Below are positions 16,363 through 23,958 of a DNA stretch of 64,000 nucleotides, piece by piece. Source of the DNA: Streptomyces sp. HUAS 15-9. GTDB lineage: Bacteria; Actinomycetota; Actinomycetes; Streptomycetales; Streptomycetaceae. The stretch covers positions 3,844,001-3,908,000 of the forward strand of contig NZ_CP106798.1 of the NCBI RefSeq assembly GCF_025642155.1, read 5' to 3'. The position numbers and the translations under genes were made by a program. The notes beneath the pieces are model-generated. The model ran no database searches. It was given only the letters and a program-made list of their open reading frames with translations, and was not told where the DNA came from. The first letter of the stretch is position 1. Each line of letters starts with the position of its first letter.

Positions 16363-17901
16363 TCACGGAGCTTGCACGAGGATGCGACCTTCAGCGGTGC
16401 CGATCATCACGAGACCGCTTCCCGAGACCGCCAGGCACAGGGGCGTGAAGACGTGGCCGCCGACGGCGGTCGGGGTGTGACGGATCTGCTCGCCGTCGCC
16501 GATGCGCAGGGTGAGCAGCTCGCGTGCCCGGGTCACGGCATGCACCAGCCCCTCAGTCACATCGAGCCCCACGACCTCCGCATCGGCCCGGTACGCCCAC
16601 AGCACCTCGCCGCCGGGAAGGGCCCGCAGCAGCACATGCGGCCCCGTCGGGCCGTGGCAGGCGTGGAGGAGGCCGGGACCGTGGAGCCCTGCGTCGCCGT
16701 CCACGTACACAGCGGGCCCACTGCGCAGATACCCCGTGACGGATGAGTCCCAGGCAAGCGGAAAGAGGGACTCGACACCGTCCGGCGTAACCCGCGAGAC
16801 CCACTTGTCGAGAAGCTCCCGGCGAGGGCTGTCACCGAGCCCCCGCAGCAAGAGCAGATACGGCGACCTGCGCACACGAAAGCCGTACGAGCTGTCGCAC
16901 TCCCCCAGCGGGACCTCGGCCAGCCGTCTGCCCGAGGGTGTGAAGACGACACTGTCGTACGGCGGCCACTGCGGACCGGGGAACAAGTCCCGGGAATCAC
17001 GGGCGATCCAGGCACCATCCGCCCTGTCGACGATGTCGACGGGAAAGTCCAGTTCACGGTTGCCGATCAGAGCCCCGTCGGTGAGGGAGAGACGCAGCAG
17101 CCGCGTACGGCGGTCGGCGCTGTCCCCCACGAAGTAGGGGACCCAGGCGGACTCCTGGTCCGGAGCCACGTACACCTGCCGGCCGACATGACCGTGCTCG
17201 TCGGGCACGGACACGGACCAGAGCAGCTCCCCGTCCCGGGACCAGCACTCCAGAAGGGTGCGGGAGCGCAGGACGGCGAGGACGCGTCCGTCACACAGGG
17301 GTTCCAGGACGGTGACTCCGTCGCGCGGGGCCCAGGCACGGCCGCGGCCGGCGGCCAGCTCGGCGAGGTGGGCGCGAGCGTCGGGGATACGGGGAAGTCG
17401 CTCGGGGGCGTTCCAGTCGACCTCGACGGGTGAACGGGGACCCGGGGTCAGGGTCTCGGCGTCGACGACACAGGCGAGGTAGTGATCGAGCCCGTCGCGC
17501 TCTCCCTCCGTGTCCGGCACGGAGAGGGTGAGCTCAAGGCTCTCCCCGTCATCGGACCAACGGTGCGCGGTGACACCGACGTCGTCGAAAGCCAGGGTCG
17601 CGCGGACGCGGGTCTCCGGCTCGTAGAGGATCAGCTGTCCCTGGCGCTCGTACTCGTCGTCCCCTTCCTCCGTGCCGAGGGCCAGGACCGGGCGGCTCGG
17701 ATGGAAGGCCAGGCACTCCACACCGTGCTCGAACTCCAGCTGCTCCCACAGGCCGAGGTCGCTCAGCCGGTACACGACGACGCGGCCACCGCCCGAGCCG
17801 CTGGCGTGACAGCTGACGGCAAGCCAGCGACCGTCGGCACTTTCGGTGACCTGGAAGGGGAAACCGAGTTCCGGGAAGGGGGTGTCGGGGATCAGGTGCA
17901 C
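16363..17901 (-). CDS. Predicted beta-propeller protein of unknown function
   Basis: 512 residues from GTG 17901. Repeated strand patterns such as DGRWLAVSCHAS, VECLAFHPSRPVLALG, VLAVLRSRTLLECWSRDGELLWSV and VVFTPSGRRLAEVPLG indicate a WD40/YVTN-like propeller. No signal peptide or membrane segment, so it is probably cytoplasmic. It is monocistronic and converges on the thiolase gene. I do not recognise a specific family and can assign no function. Confidence 0.75.
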   Translation of the reverse strand: MHLIPDTPFPELGFPFQVTESADGRWLAVSCHASGSGGGRVVVYRLSDLGLWEQLEFEHGVECLAFHPSRPVLALGTEEGDDEYERQGQLILYEPETRVRATLAFDDVGVTAHRWSDDGESLELTLSVPDTEGERDGLDHYLACVVDAETLTPGPRSPVEVDWNAPERLPRIPDARAHLAELAAGRGRAWAPRDGVTVLEPLCDGRVLAVLRSRTLLECWSRDGELLWSVSVPDEHGHVGRQVYVAPDQESAWVPYFVGDSADRRTRLLRLSLTDGALIGNRELDFPVDIVDRADGAWIARDSRDLFPGPQWPPYDSVVFTPSGRRLAEVPLGECDSSYGFRVRRSPYLLLLRGLGDSPRRELLDKWVSRVTPDGVESLFPLAWDSSVTGYLRSGPAVYVDGDAGLHGPGLLHACHGPTGPHVLLRALPGGEVLWAYRADAEVVGLDVTEGLVHAVTRARELLTLRIGDGEQIRHTPTAVGGHVFTPLCLAVSGSGLVMIGTAEGRILVQAP

Positions 17902-18130
17902 TTGCCCTCTGCGTTGCTGTAGCTCGACTTGAACCAGGCCAGTTCAACTTACCGGGCGCTCTCCCGTGTACAGGGCCGGCGCAAACCACCTTCCTCCCCG
18001 TGAACGGCGATGTGGCCGCGTCCGTCTGGGGCCTGCGCCGGAGGGCAACACGTATCCGCTGAGTTGCTGCACGGGGTACTGATGGCCCAGCTTGTACGGC
18101 CGTGTGCGGCACCGGAGTGATACTCACCCC

Positions 18131-18799
18131 ATGGCAGCAACGGATCTCCACGAACTCCTGAAGTCACTACGGGTATGGGCGCCCGGTGTCACGGAGCTAC
18201 CCCCTTTCGACCCGGACACAGCGCCCCCGACACCCGTCCCGCTCTTCACGAGTTGGTTCGCGGAGGCGGTGGCGGCGGGCCAGTACGAGCCGCACACCAT
18301 GTCGCTGGCGACGACGGACGAGGAGGGCCACCCGGACGTACGGATCGTGATGCTGCACGGCGCCGATGAGGACGGCTGGGCCTTCGCGACGCACGCGACG
18401 AGCCGCAAGGGCGGCCACCTGAGGGCCCACCCGTATGCGGCCCTGGCGTTCTACTGGCCGGTGCTGGGCCGCCAGGTCCGCGTCCGGGGCTCGGTCACCT
18501 CGGCGCCGTCGGAGGAGAGCCAGGCGGACCTCCACGCCCGTTCGACGGGAGCACTGGCAGCGGCACTGACGGGACGCCAGAGCGAAGTCCTGGGGTCGGT
18601 GGAGGAGCTGAGGCAGGCATCGGAGGCCGCGTGGGACCGGGCCCGCAACAACCCGACGGCCCCGTCGCCGACGTGGACGCTCTACCGACTCCACCCGAAG
18701 GAGGTCGAGTTCTTCCAGGGAGACCCGGACCGGAGACACGTACGCCTGCTGTACCGCCGCGGGACGGAGGGCTGGAACAGGGAACTACTGTGGCCGTGA
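18131..18799 (+). CDS. Pyridoxamine 5'-phosphate oxidase-family protein
   Basis: 222 residues from ATG 18131. PNPOx fold with the FMN-binding segments TMSLATTDEEGHPDVRIVML, SRKGGHLRAHPYAALAFYWP and RQVRVRGSV, and the C-terminal dimerisation domain ending WNRELLWP. Length and order match PdxH/PhzG-type FMN oxidases, which oxidise pyridoxamine or pyridoxine phosphate to PLP. It is divergent enough from standard PdxH that another substrate is possible. Monocistronic; the next feature downstream is the inverted-repeat element, which begins 15 bases after the stop. Confidence 0.8.
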   Translation: MAATDLHELLKSLRVWAPGVTELPPFDPDTAPPTPVPLFTSWFAEAVAAGQYEPHTMSLATTDEEGHPDVRIVMLHGADEDGWAFATHATSRKGGHLRAHPYAALAFYWPVLGRQVRVRGSVTSAPSEESQADLHARSTGALAAALTGRQSEVLGSVEELRQASEAAWDRARNNPTAPSPTWTLYRLHPKEVEFFQGDPDRRHVRLLYRRGTEGWNRELLWP

Positions 18800-18813
18800 G
18801 CCACGGGGGGTCA

Positions 18814-19139
18814 CCGTGGGGCCGCCCGCTTCTTTGTCAGTGTCGTGCTTCCACGCCCCGAGTAAAGGGCGCTCCGCTCCACTGCGTTCCGCTCCGCGTC
18901 GCCTTCGGCGATGGCCCTGCGGGCCACCCTTGACTAGGGGCGTTCCAGCACGGGTGAGAAGCGAGCGGGCGGCCCGGGGAAAGTGGCCGGCTTGGGCGCG
19001 CCGGGCCCTTGGGTGGGCTGCGTTCTGGGCCGGGGTGACGGGGGGCGCGGTCTCGCCTCGCCAGCACGCCGGGCGGGCTTAGCGGCTTGCGGCCGGTGGG
19101 GAGCGGGGCCGCAATCGGCTGGGTGGTGGCACGCCGGGT
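18814..19139 (-). repeat. Left arm of a 326-bp inverted repeat (composite repeat copy 2)
   Basis: This segment is the reverse complement of 20810-21135 with, by eye, a single mismatch. It comprises the 255-bp conserved module (18814-19068) and the first tandem unit. The 85-nt hairpin core is at 18856-18940. Its module also recurs at 3012-3261. Confidence 0.92.
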
Positions 19140-19800
19140 CGGCTAGCGGCTTGCGGCCGGTGGGGAGTGGCGCGCGGGGGCTGAGTGGCGGCACGCCGGG
19201 TCGGCTAGCGGCTTGCGGCCGGTGGGGAGTGGAGCGCGGGGGCTGGGCGGCGGCACGCCGGGTCGGCTAGCGGCTTGCGGCCGGTGGGGAGCTGGGCACG
19301 CATCAGCCGGGTGAAGGCACGCCGGGAGGGCTTGGCGACTTGCGGCCGGTGGGACGGGAGCGCATCAGCCGGGCGGCGGCACACTGGCTCGGCTTGGCGA
19401 CTTGCGGCCGGTGGGCGGTGAGCGCGGGGAGGCGGGCGGCGGCACGCCGAGTCGGCATAGCGGCGAGCGGCCGGTGGGCGGTGAGCGCGGGGGCGGGCGG
19501 GGCGGCACGCCGAGTCGGCATAGCGGCGAGCGGCCGGTGGGCGGTGAGCGCGGGGAGGCGGGCGGCGGCACGCCGAGTCGGCATAGCGGCGAGCGGCCAG
19601 TGGGCGGTGAGCGCGGGGAGGCGGGCGGCGGCACGCCGAGTCGGCATAGCGGCGAGCGGCCAGTGGGCGGTGAGCGCGGGGAGGCGGGCGGCGGCACGCC
19701 GAGTCGGCATAGCGGCGAGCGGCCGGTGGGGGCGGGGTGCGCATCGGCCAAGTGATGGCAGGCACCCTGGGTGGGGTTGGCGGCTTACGGCTTAAGGGTG
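19069..19800. repeat. Tandem array of about eleven 60-64-bp units (copy 2)
   Basis: GGCCGGTGGG or GGCCAGTGGG recurs about every 62 bases from 19091 to about 19720. Two subtypes are visible: units with AGCGGCTTGCGG (19080-19400) and units with ATAGCGGCGAGCGG (19455-19720). The second subtype has expanded locally, with five nearly identical units. No coding frame has normal codon bias, and no gene lies between 18800 and 19873. Confidence 0.9.
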
Positions 19801-19873
19801 TAGGCGCTCGGAGATGACCTGTAGGCAAACCACCTGATGGTCGGTGGGAGAGTACGGGGCGGGGTGGTGGGTC

Positions 19874-20359
19874 GTGACCGTTGGCTGGCGCAAGGACAGG
19901 ATTGGGAGCGCGCTGCGGGGTGAGAACCCTTCGGTGCTTGCGCGGTTGGAGTCGGGGTTCGCGGTGATCGGGGACGTTCAGTTTCTGCCGGGGTACTCGC
20001 TGCTCCTGGTGGACGACCCGTCGGTGCAGCGGCTGTCGGAGCTTCCGCAGATCAGACGACTGGCGTTCCTCTCCGACATGGACAAGCTGGGCGAGGCCGT
20101 CGAGCGCGCCTGCAAGCGCCTGGACCCGGCCTTCCGTCGGGTCAACCTGGAGATCCTGGGAAACACCGACCCGTTCCTGCACGTCCACGTGTGGCCGCGA
20201 TACGACTGGGAGCCACCCGACCTCGTGGGCCGCCCGGTCTGGCTGTACCCAAGGGGGAGTTGGGGCAACGAACGGCACGCGCTGGGCCCCCAGCACAACG
20301 CCGTCCGCAAGGCGATCACCGACGAACTGACCCAGGGAAGGCGCCGGGAGACCCCCTGA
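19874..20359 (+). CDS. HIT-family (histidine triad) protein
   Basis: About 161 residues from GTG 19874; relatives begin MTVxWRKDRIG. The fold is indicated by GFAVIGDVQFLPGYSLLLVDD and by the triad-like LHVHVWPRY near residue 105, which gives H-x-H but not the full HxHxH signature, so hydrolase activity is uncertain. Proteins of this group hydrolyse or transfer nucleotides from phosphoramidates and dinucleotides. It is the only gene between the two 326-bp inverted repeats, but its codon use is that of the host and nothing marks it as a mobile cargo gene. Confidence 0.82.
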   Translation: MTVGWRKDRIGSALRGENPSVLARLESGFAVIGDVQFLPGYSLLLVDDPSVQRLSELPQIRRLAFLSDMDKLGEAVERACKRLDPAFRRVNLEILGNTDPFLHVHVWPRYDWEPPDLVGRPVWLYPRGSWGNERHALGPQHNAVRKAITDELTQGRRRETP

Positions 20360-20594
20360 AGCAGGCCCCGGGACAGCAATTGGAACCTTCGGGCCACCCA
20401 AGTCCCGACGACCTGCTGATTCCGCCCCCTCACTGTCCCATTCCTTCCAACAACGCCCGCCAACACAACTGGTGTGACGGAAGCGATCGATGAGACACGG
20501 CTAGGCACCGGTGCGACCACGCGGAGGTACCCGGAGTCACCCCCACCCGCCCACTCACCCAGCCAACCATCGGTCCGCCCGGCCACGCCCCTCC

Positions 20595-20880
20595 GGCCGC
20601 AAGACGCTGAGCCGACCCGGCGTGCCATCTCTCCGCCGATGCGGCCCCGCCACCCACCACCCGCAAGCCGCCAACCCCACCCGGCGTGCCACCACCCAGC
20701 CGATTGCCCCCCCGCCACCCACCACCCGCAAGCCGCCAACCCCACCCGGCGTGCCACCACCCAGCCGATTGCCCCCCCCGCCACCCACCACCCGCAAGCC
20801 GCCAACCCCACCCGGCGTGCCACCACCCAGCCGATTGCGGCCCCGCTCCCCACCGGCCGCAAGCCGCTAAGCCCGCCCGG
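20595..20880. repeat. Tandem array of five 63-bp units (copy 3)
   Basis: CAAGCCGC-type cores recur near 20601, 20664, 20727, 20791 and 20858. Three consecutive units are virtually identical, differing mainly in the length of a C run after CCGATTGC. It is the counterpart of the array at 2590 and, inverted, of the one at 19069. The bases from 20360 to 20594 hold no gene. Confidence 0.9.
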
Positions 20881-21135
20881 CGTGCTGGCGAGGCGAGACC
20901 GCGCCCCCCGTCACCCCGGCCCAGAACGCAGCCCACCCAAGGGCCCGGCGCGCCCAAGCCGGCCACTTTCCCCGGGCCGCCCGCTCGCTTCTCACCCGTG
21001 CTGGAACGCCCCTAGTCAAGGGTGGCCCGCAGGGCCATCGCCGAAGGCGACGCGGAGCGGAACGCAGTGGAGCGGAGCGCCCTTTACTCGGGGCGCGGAA
21101 GCACGACACTGACAAAGAAGCGGGCGGCCCCACGG
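20810..21135 (+). repeat. Right arm of the 326-bp inverted repeat (composite repeat copy 3)
   Basis: Reverse complement of 18814-19139 with one mismatch seen. The 85-nt core lies at 21009-21093: arms 21009-21022 and 21080-21093, hairpins 21023-21037 and 21038-21050. The gene-free stretch continues to 21204 with nothing further recognisable. Confidence 0.92.
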
Positions 21136-21204
21136 CCACTCGTCAGCACCGGGGCACTGCACCCACCCCACCCCACCTCACGCCCGCTCAACCCCCACGC
21201 CCGC

Positions 21205-22080
21205 TCAACCCCCCTCCCCCCGAAACCTGTACGCCGCGAAATCGGCAACCTCCCGGTATCCGATCCGCCGGTACAGCGCGTTGCTCGTTGGGTTTGCCAG
21301 GTCGGTGAAGAGGAGTACCTCCTTCGCCCCGGCCGCCCGCGCGGCGCGGCTCGCCTCGGCTGTCGCGGCGCCCGCGTATCCGCGTCCGCGGAGGTGTGCG
21401 GGGGTGTAGACGGGGCCGATCCTGATCTGCCCGGCGACCTGGCGGGTCACCCCGGCCAGGGAAACGGGCGTGCCGTCGGGGGTTTCCCAGAGGGTGGTGC
21501 CGCCGTAGGCGATGCGCGCGTCGGCCCACTCGTCGGGGGCGATGAAGCCGGGTTCTCCGACCGCCTCGGAGAACTCCACGACCCAGCGCCTCAGCAGGTT
21601 CCGGTCGGCGGGGCCGACGGACCTCGCCCGTCCCTCCGGCACCGGCTCCGGTACCGCCAGCTCCCCCAGCCTGTAGAGCCGTTGGCGCATACGCAGTTCG
21701 CCGGACGCGCCCGATCGCCGCTGCCAGGCTTCCACGAATGCCTCTGCCGACGCCCGCTCGGCGGCGACCGCGGGGACGGGGTGGCCGGTGTCGAGCAGCC
21801 TGGCCGCGAGGGCGTCGGCCTCCTCGGCCGTGAGCGCGGTGAAGCTCAGCTGGTGCGGAGGCGTGTGCAGCAGGGTCGCCCGGACCGTGCCGTTCTCATC
21901 CGTCAGCGTGCCGAACAGCGGTGACCCCTCGCCATAGACATTGAGTCCACGCGTCCGGAGCACATCCGTCACCGTCAGCTGCACCGTGTGCAGAGCCGGC
22001 CGGGAGCGCAGGAAGGCGCCCGCTCGGGAGAGGAAGGCGTCCAGGTCTTCGGTGAGCTGCCAGTCGTATGCAGGGGCCAT
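21205..22080 (-). CDS. GNAT-family N-acetyltransferase
   Basis: 291 residues. The C-terminal GNAT domain is clear: VAGQIRIGPVYTPAHLRGRGYAG with the acetyl-CoA-binding RGRGYA motif, EVLLFTDLANPTSNALYRRIGY, and a final FAAYRF. The N-terminal 130 residues are a degenerate second GNAT-like half (PHQLSFTALTAEEADALAARL), as in two-domain actinobacterial members. Substrate unknown. It lies 46 bases downstream of the next acetyltransferase gene in the same direction, so the two may share a transcript. Confidence 0.87.
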   Translation of the reverse strand: MAPAYDWQLTEDLDAFLSRAGAFLRSRPALHTVQLTVTDVLRTRGLNVYGEGSPLFGTLTDENGTVRATLLHTPPHQLSFTALTAEEADALAARLLDTGHPVPAVAAERASAEAFVEAWQRRSGASGELRMRQRLYRLGELAVPEPVPEGRARSVGPADRNLLRRWVVEFSEAVGEPGFIAPDEWADARIAYGGTTLWETPDGTPVSLAGVTRQVAGQIRIGPVYTPAHLRGRGYAGAATAEASRAARAAGAKEVLLFTDLANPTSNALYRRIGYREVADFAAYRFRGEGG

Positions 22081-22126
22081 ACCTCATGATCCCGGCACAA
22101 CGTGCGCCACGCCCGCAATTGACCCT

Positions 22127-22729
22127 CTAGCCCTCGTGCGCCTCGGGATCCGTGGCTATCCGTGCGTGCAGATGCACATCCCGGAACGCGTCGAGCCGCC
22201 CCGCCTCGAACATCGCCCCGCGCAGTGTCCCCTCGTACAAGAACCCGCACTTCCGCGCGATCCGGCACGAAGCGTCATGCCCTACAGCGTGCCCCAACTC
22301 CAGCCGGTGCAGCCCCAGTTCCGTGAATGCCCAGGATGAGGCGAGGGTCAGCGCCCGCGTGGCCACGCGTCGGCCGCGCGCCTCCGGGAGGACCCAGTAG
22401 CCGACACGGGCGGTACGCATGACGCGGTCGATCATGTTGAGGCCGATGTGCCCCAGCGCCGTACCGCTGTCCGCGTCCGTGACGCAGAAGTGCGCGCAGT
22501 TGCCGTTCGCCTCGTTCTCCGCCTGCTTGTGCAGGGACGCCCGTGCTCCGTCGAGGTCGGTGACCGCCAGCAGGGGTGTGTTCCAGCGCTGGAATTCGGG
22601 ATCGGACCTGCCGCGCAGCCAAGTCGCCGCGTCGAGGTCCGCGGTCGCGTCCCATCGGCGAAGACACAGACCGTGGCCATCGAGCTCGGGACACTGCCGT
22701 TCGGGGATGCGTTCATGAGCGGTAGCCAT
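22127..22729 (-). CDS. GNAT acetyltransferase, RimJ/RimL type
   Basis: 200 residues from ATG 22729. Motifs of RimJ/L-type N-acetyltransferases: GLCLRRWDATADLDA, GHIGLNMIDRVMRTARVGYW, VLPEARGRRVATRALTLASSWAF and LGHAVGHDASCRIARKCGF with EGTLRG. These enzymes acetylate protein N-termini or small amines. A 46-base gap separates it from the second GNAT gene downstream. Confidence 0.87.
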   Translation of the reverse strand: MATAHERIPERQCPELDGHGLCLRRWDATADLDAATWLRGRSDPEFQRWNTPLLAVTDLDGARASLHKQAENEANGNCAHFCVTDADSGTALGHIGLNMIDRVMRTARVGYWVLPEARGRRVATRALTLASSWAFTELGLHRLELGHAVGHDASCRIARKCGFLYEGTLRGAMFEAGRLDAFRDVHLHARIATDPEAHEG

Positions 22730-22817
22730 GGGCCCATTGAATCCCCTCGGCACTGAATCCCCCAGCCCATCTCAGTCGCCCGCGGGCCGGAACCCCACTC
22801 GCCCGCGGGTCGAAACC

Positions 22818-23231
22818 TCAGTCGCCCTCAGGCCGGAACACCGCGATCCCCTCCCGGAACACGACGGCCAGTTCGGCCCCCGCCCGCAGTTCCTCCGCCT
22901 CGCACCCCACCACCTCGGTCATCATCCGTGGTCCCTCCGCCAGGTCGACCACGGCGGCGACGTACGGTGTGCGGTCCCCGAACGGCGGAAGGTCGTTCCG
23001 GTAAACCACCGACCAGGTGTAGAGAGTCGCCCGGCCGCTCGCCTCCTCCCAGGTCACGTCCTCGCCCCAGCAGAACGGGCAGAACTCGCGGGGGTAGTGG
23101 TGGGCGCGTCCGCAGCCGGGGGCCCGGCAGCGGCGTATCAGCAGCCGGCCCTCCTTGGCTGCCTCCCAGTACGTCCTGGTGAAGGCGTCCACCTCCGGCA
23201 CGTCGAATCCGGGCGATACCATCAGAGCCAT
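22818..23231 (-). CDS. DUF35 OB-fold zinc-ribbon protein without adjacent thiolase
   Basis: 137 residues. N-terminal FTRTYWEAAKEGRLLIRRC, zinc ribbon CRAPGCGRAHHYPREFCPFC at about residues 35-54, then the OB fold with GRATLYTWSVVYR and YVAAVVDLAEGPRMMTEVVG. Acyl-CoA-associated partner of Ltp-type thiolases or MaoC hydratases. No thiolase or hydratase is adjacent; the thiolase at 15139 lacks a DUF35 neighbour and is under the same operator type. It is downstream of the DoxX-like gene in the same direction with a 62-base gap. Confidence 0.85.
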   Translation of the reverse strand: MALMVSPGFDVPEVDAFTRTYWEAAKEGRLLIRRCRAPGCGRAHHYPREFCPFCWGEDVTWEEASGRATLYTWSVVYRNDLPPFGDRTPYVAAVVDLAEGPRMMTEVVGCEAEELRAGAELAVVFREGIAVFRPEGD

Positions 23232-23245
23232 CCCACCTCACCCTT

Positions 23246-23310
23246 CAGAACCACCTTGCCTCCCCTCCATCAGAACCACCCTGCCTCCCCCCATCAGAAC
23301 CACCCCAGCG
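23246..23310. repeat. Short direct repeat spanning the 3' end of the DoxX-like gene
   Basis: CAGAACCACC followed by a C-rich stretch occurs at 23246, 23271 and 23295 (period 24-25). The first two copies are non-coding; the third contains the stop codon and last codons of the leftward gene. It looks like a local duplication of that gene's end. Confidence 0.7.
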
Positions 23311-23740
23311 CCGCATCCACCGACCACGTCTGCCACGCCATCCCGAACAGCCCCACCACCGAGATGAGCGCCATCATCGAGTTCTGCCCCTGCTCCGCCC
23401 AGTCGTGGATCATGAGGACGAAGTAGAGGAGGTTCAGGAGCAGGCCGCCGACCAGGGCCACCGGGGTCAGGAAGCCCGCGATCAGGCCCAGTCCCAGGGC
23501 CAGCTCCGCGTACGCGACGACGTACGCCATCGTCTTCGGGCGCGGCTTGACCACGGCCTCGAAACCGGAGCGCACCGCGTTCCAGCGGTGCTTCTCGGCC
23601 ATGTCCGCCGCCCAGGCGATCCCGCTCCCCGTGAACCAGGTCTTCTTGTCCTTGTGCCGCCAGCTCTCCAGCCACCACAGGCCGAGGCCGACACGCAGCA
23701 CCGCCAGCCACTGCGCGCCACTGAGCCAGATCGCATCCAT
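23294..23740 (-). CDS. DoxX-like small integral membrane protein
   Basis: 148 residues with four membrane segments: QWLAVLRVGLGLWWLESW, MAYVVAYAELALGLGLIAGF, TPVALVGGLLLNLLYFVLMI and MMALISVVGLFGMAW. The pattern and the AELALGLGLIxGxxTxxA region fit the DoxX/DoxD family, whose members link thiosulfate or other oxidation to the quinone pool. It starts at ATG 23740, 4 bases from a regulon palindrome, and may carry electrons from a flavoenzyme of the catabolic regulon; that link is an inference. Confidence 0.75.
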   Translation of the reverse strand: MDAIWLSGAQWLAVLRVGLGLWWLESWRHKDKKTWFTGSGIAWAADMAEKHRWNAVRSGFEAVVKPRPKTMAYVVAYAELALGLGLIAGFLTPVALVGGLLLNLLYFVLMIHDWAEQGQNSMMALISVVGLFGMAWQTWSVDAALGWF

Positions 23741-23744
23741 GAAT

Positions 23745-23759
23745 CTGACGGTACGTCAG
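23745..23759. promoter_or_regulatory. Operator palindrome upstream of the DoxX-like gene
   Basis: CTGACGGTACGTCAG, the most perfect copy in the window: the symmetry extends to ATCTGACGGTACGTCAGAT. It ends 4 bases before the start codon at 23740 and probably controls the DoxX-like and DUF35 genes. Confidence 0.85.
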
Positions 23760-23958
23760 ATCTGGAGGAAAGCCGAGACCTCGTCGAGAATTGGCCGGGC
23801 GGCTACAACCGCGCGCCCACAACCCCGCCGACCCCGCCCACAACCAGGTCGCCTACGTCACCGGTTCCCCCCACTCCTCCTACAGGCGTGATCAATCCGC
23901 AACCAATTCCGACCTTGACCGAGACCCATCAACGTGGGACGTGGTTACGCTCGCGCTC

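Noticed and set aside
19069..19800. Pro/Arg-rich or Gly/Arg-rich repeat protein genes in the arrays
   Set aside because: Frames are open on both strands and in several phases, have no ribosome sites and lack codon bias; they follow from the repeat composition.
18814..21135. Composite transposon or insertion sequence carrying the HIT gene
   Set aside because: The inverted repeats are non-coding and no transposase or target-site duplication is visible; a third copy at 3012 stands without a partner.
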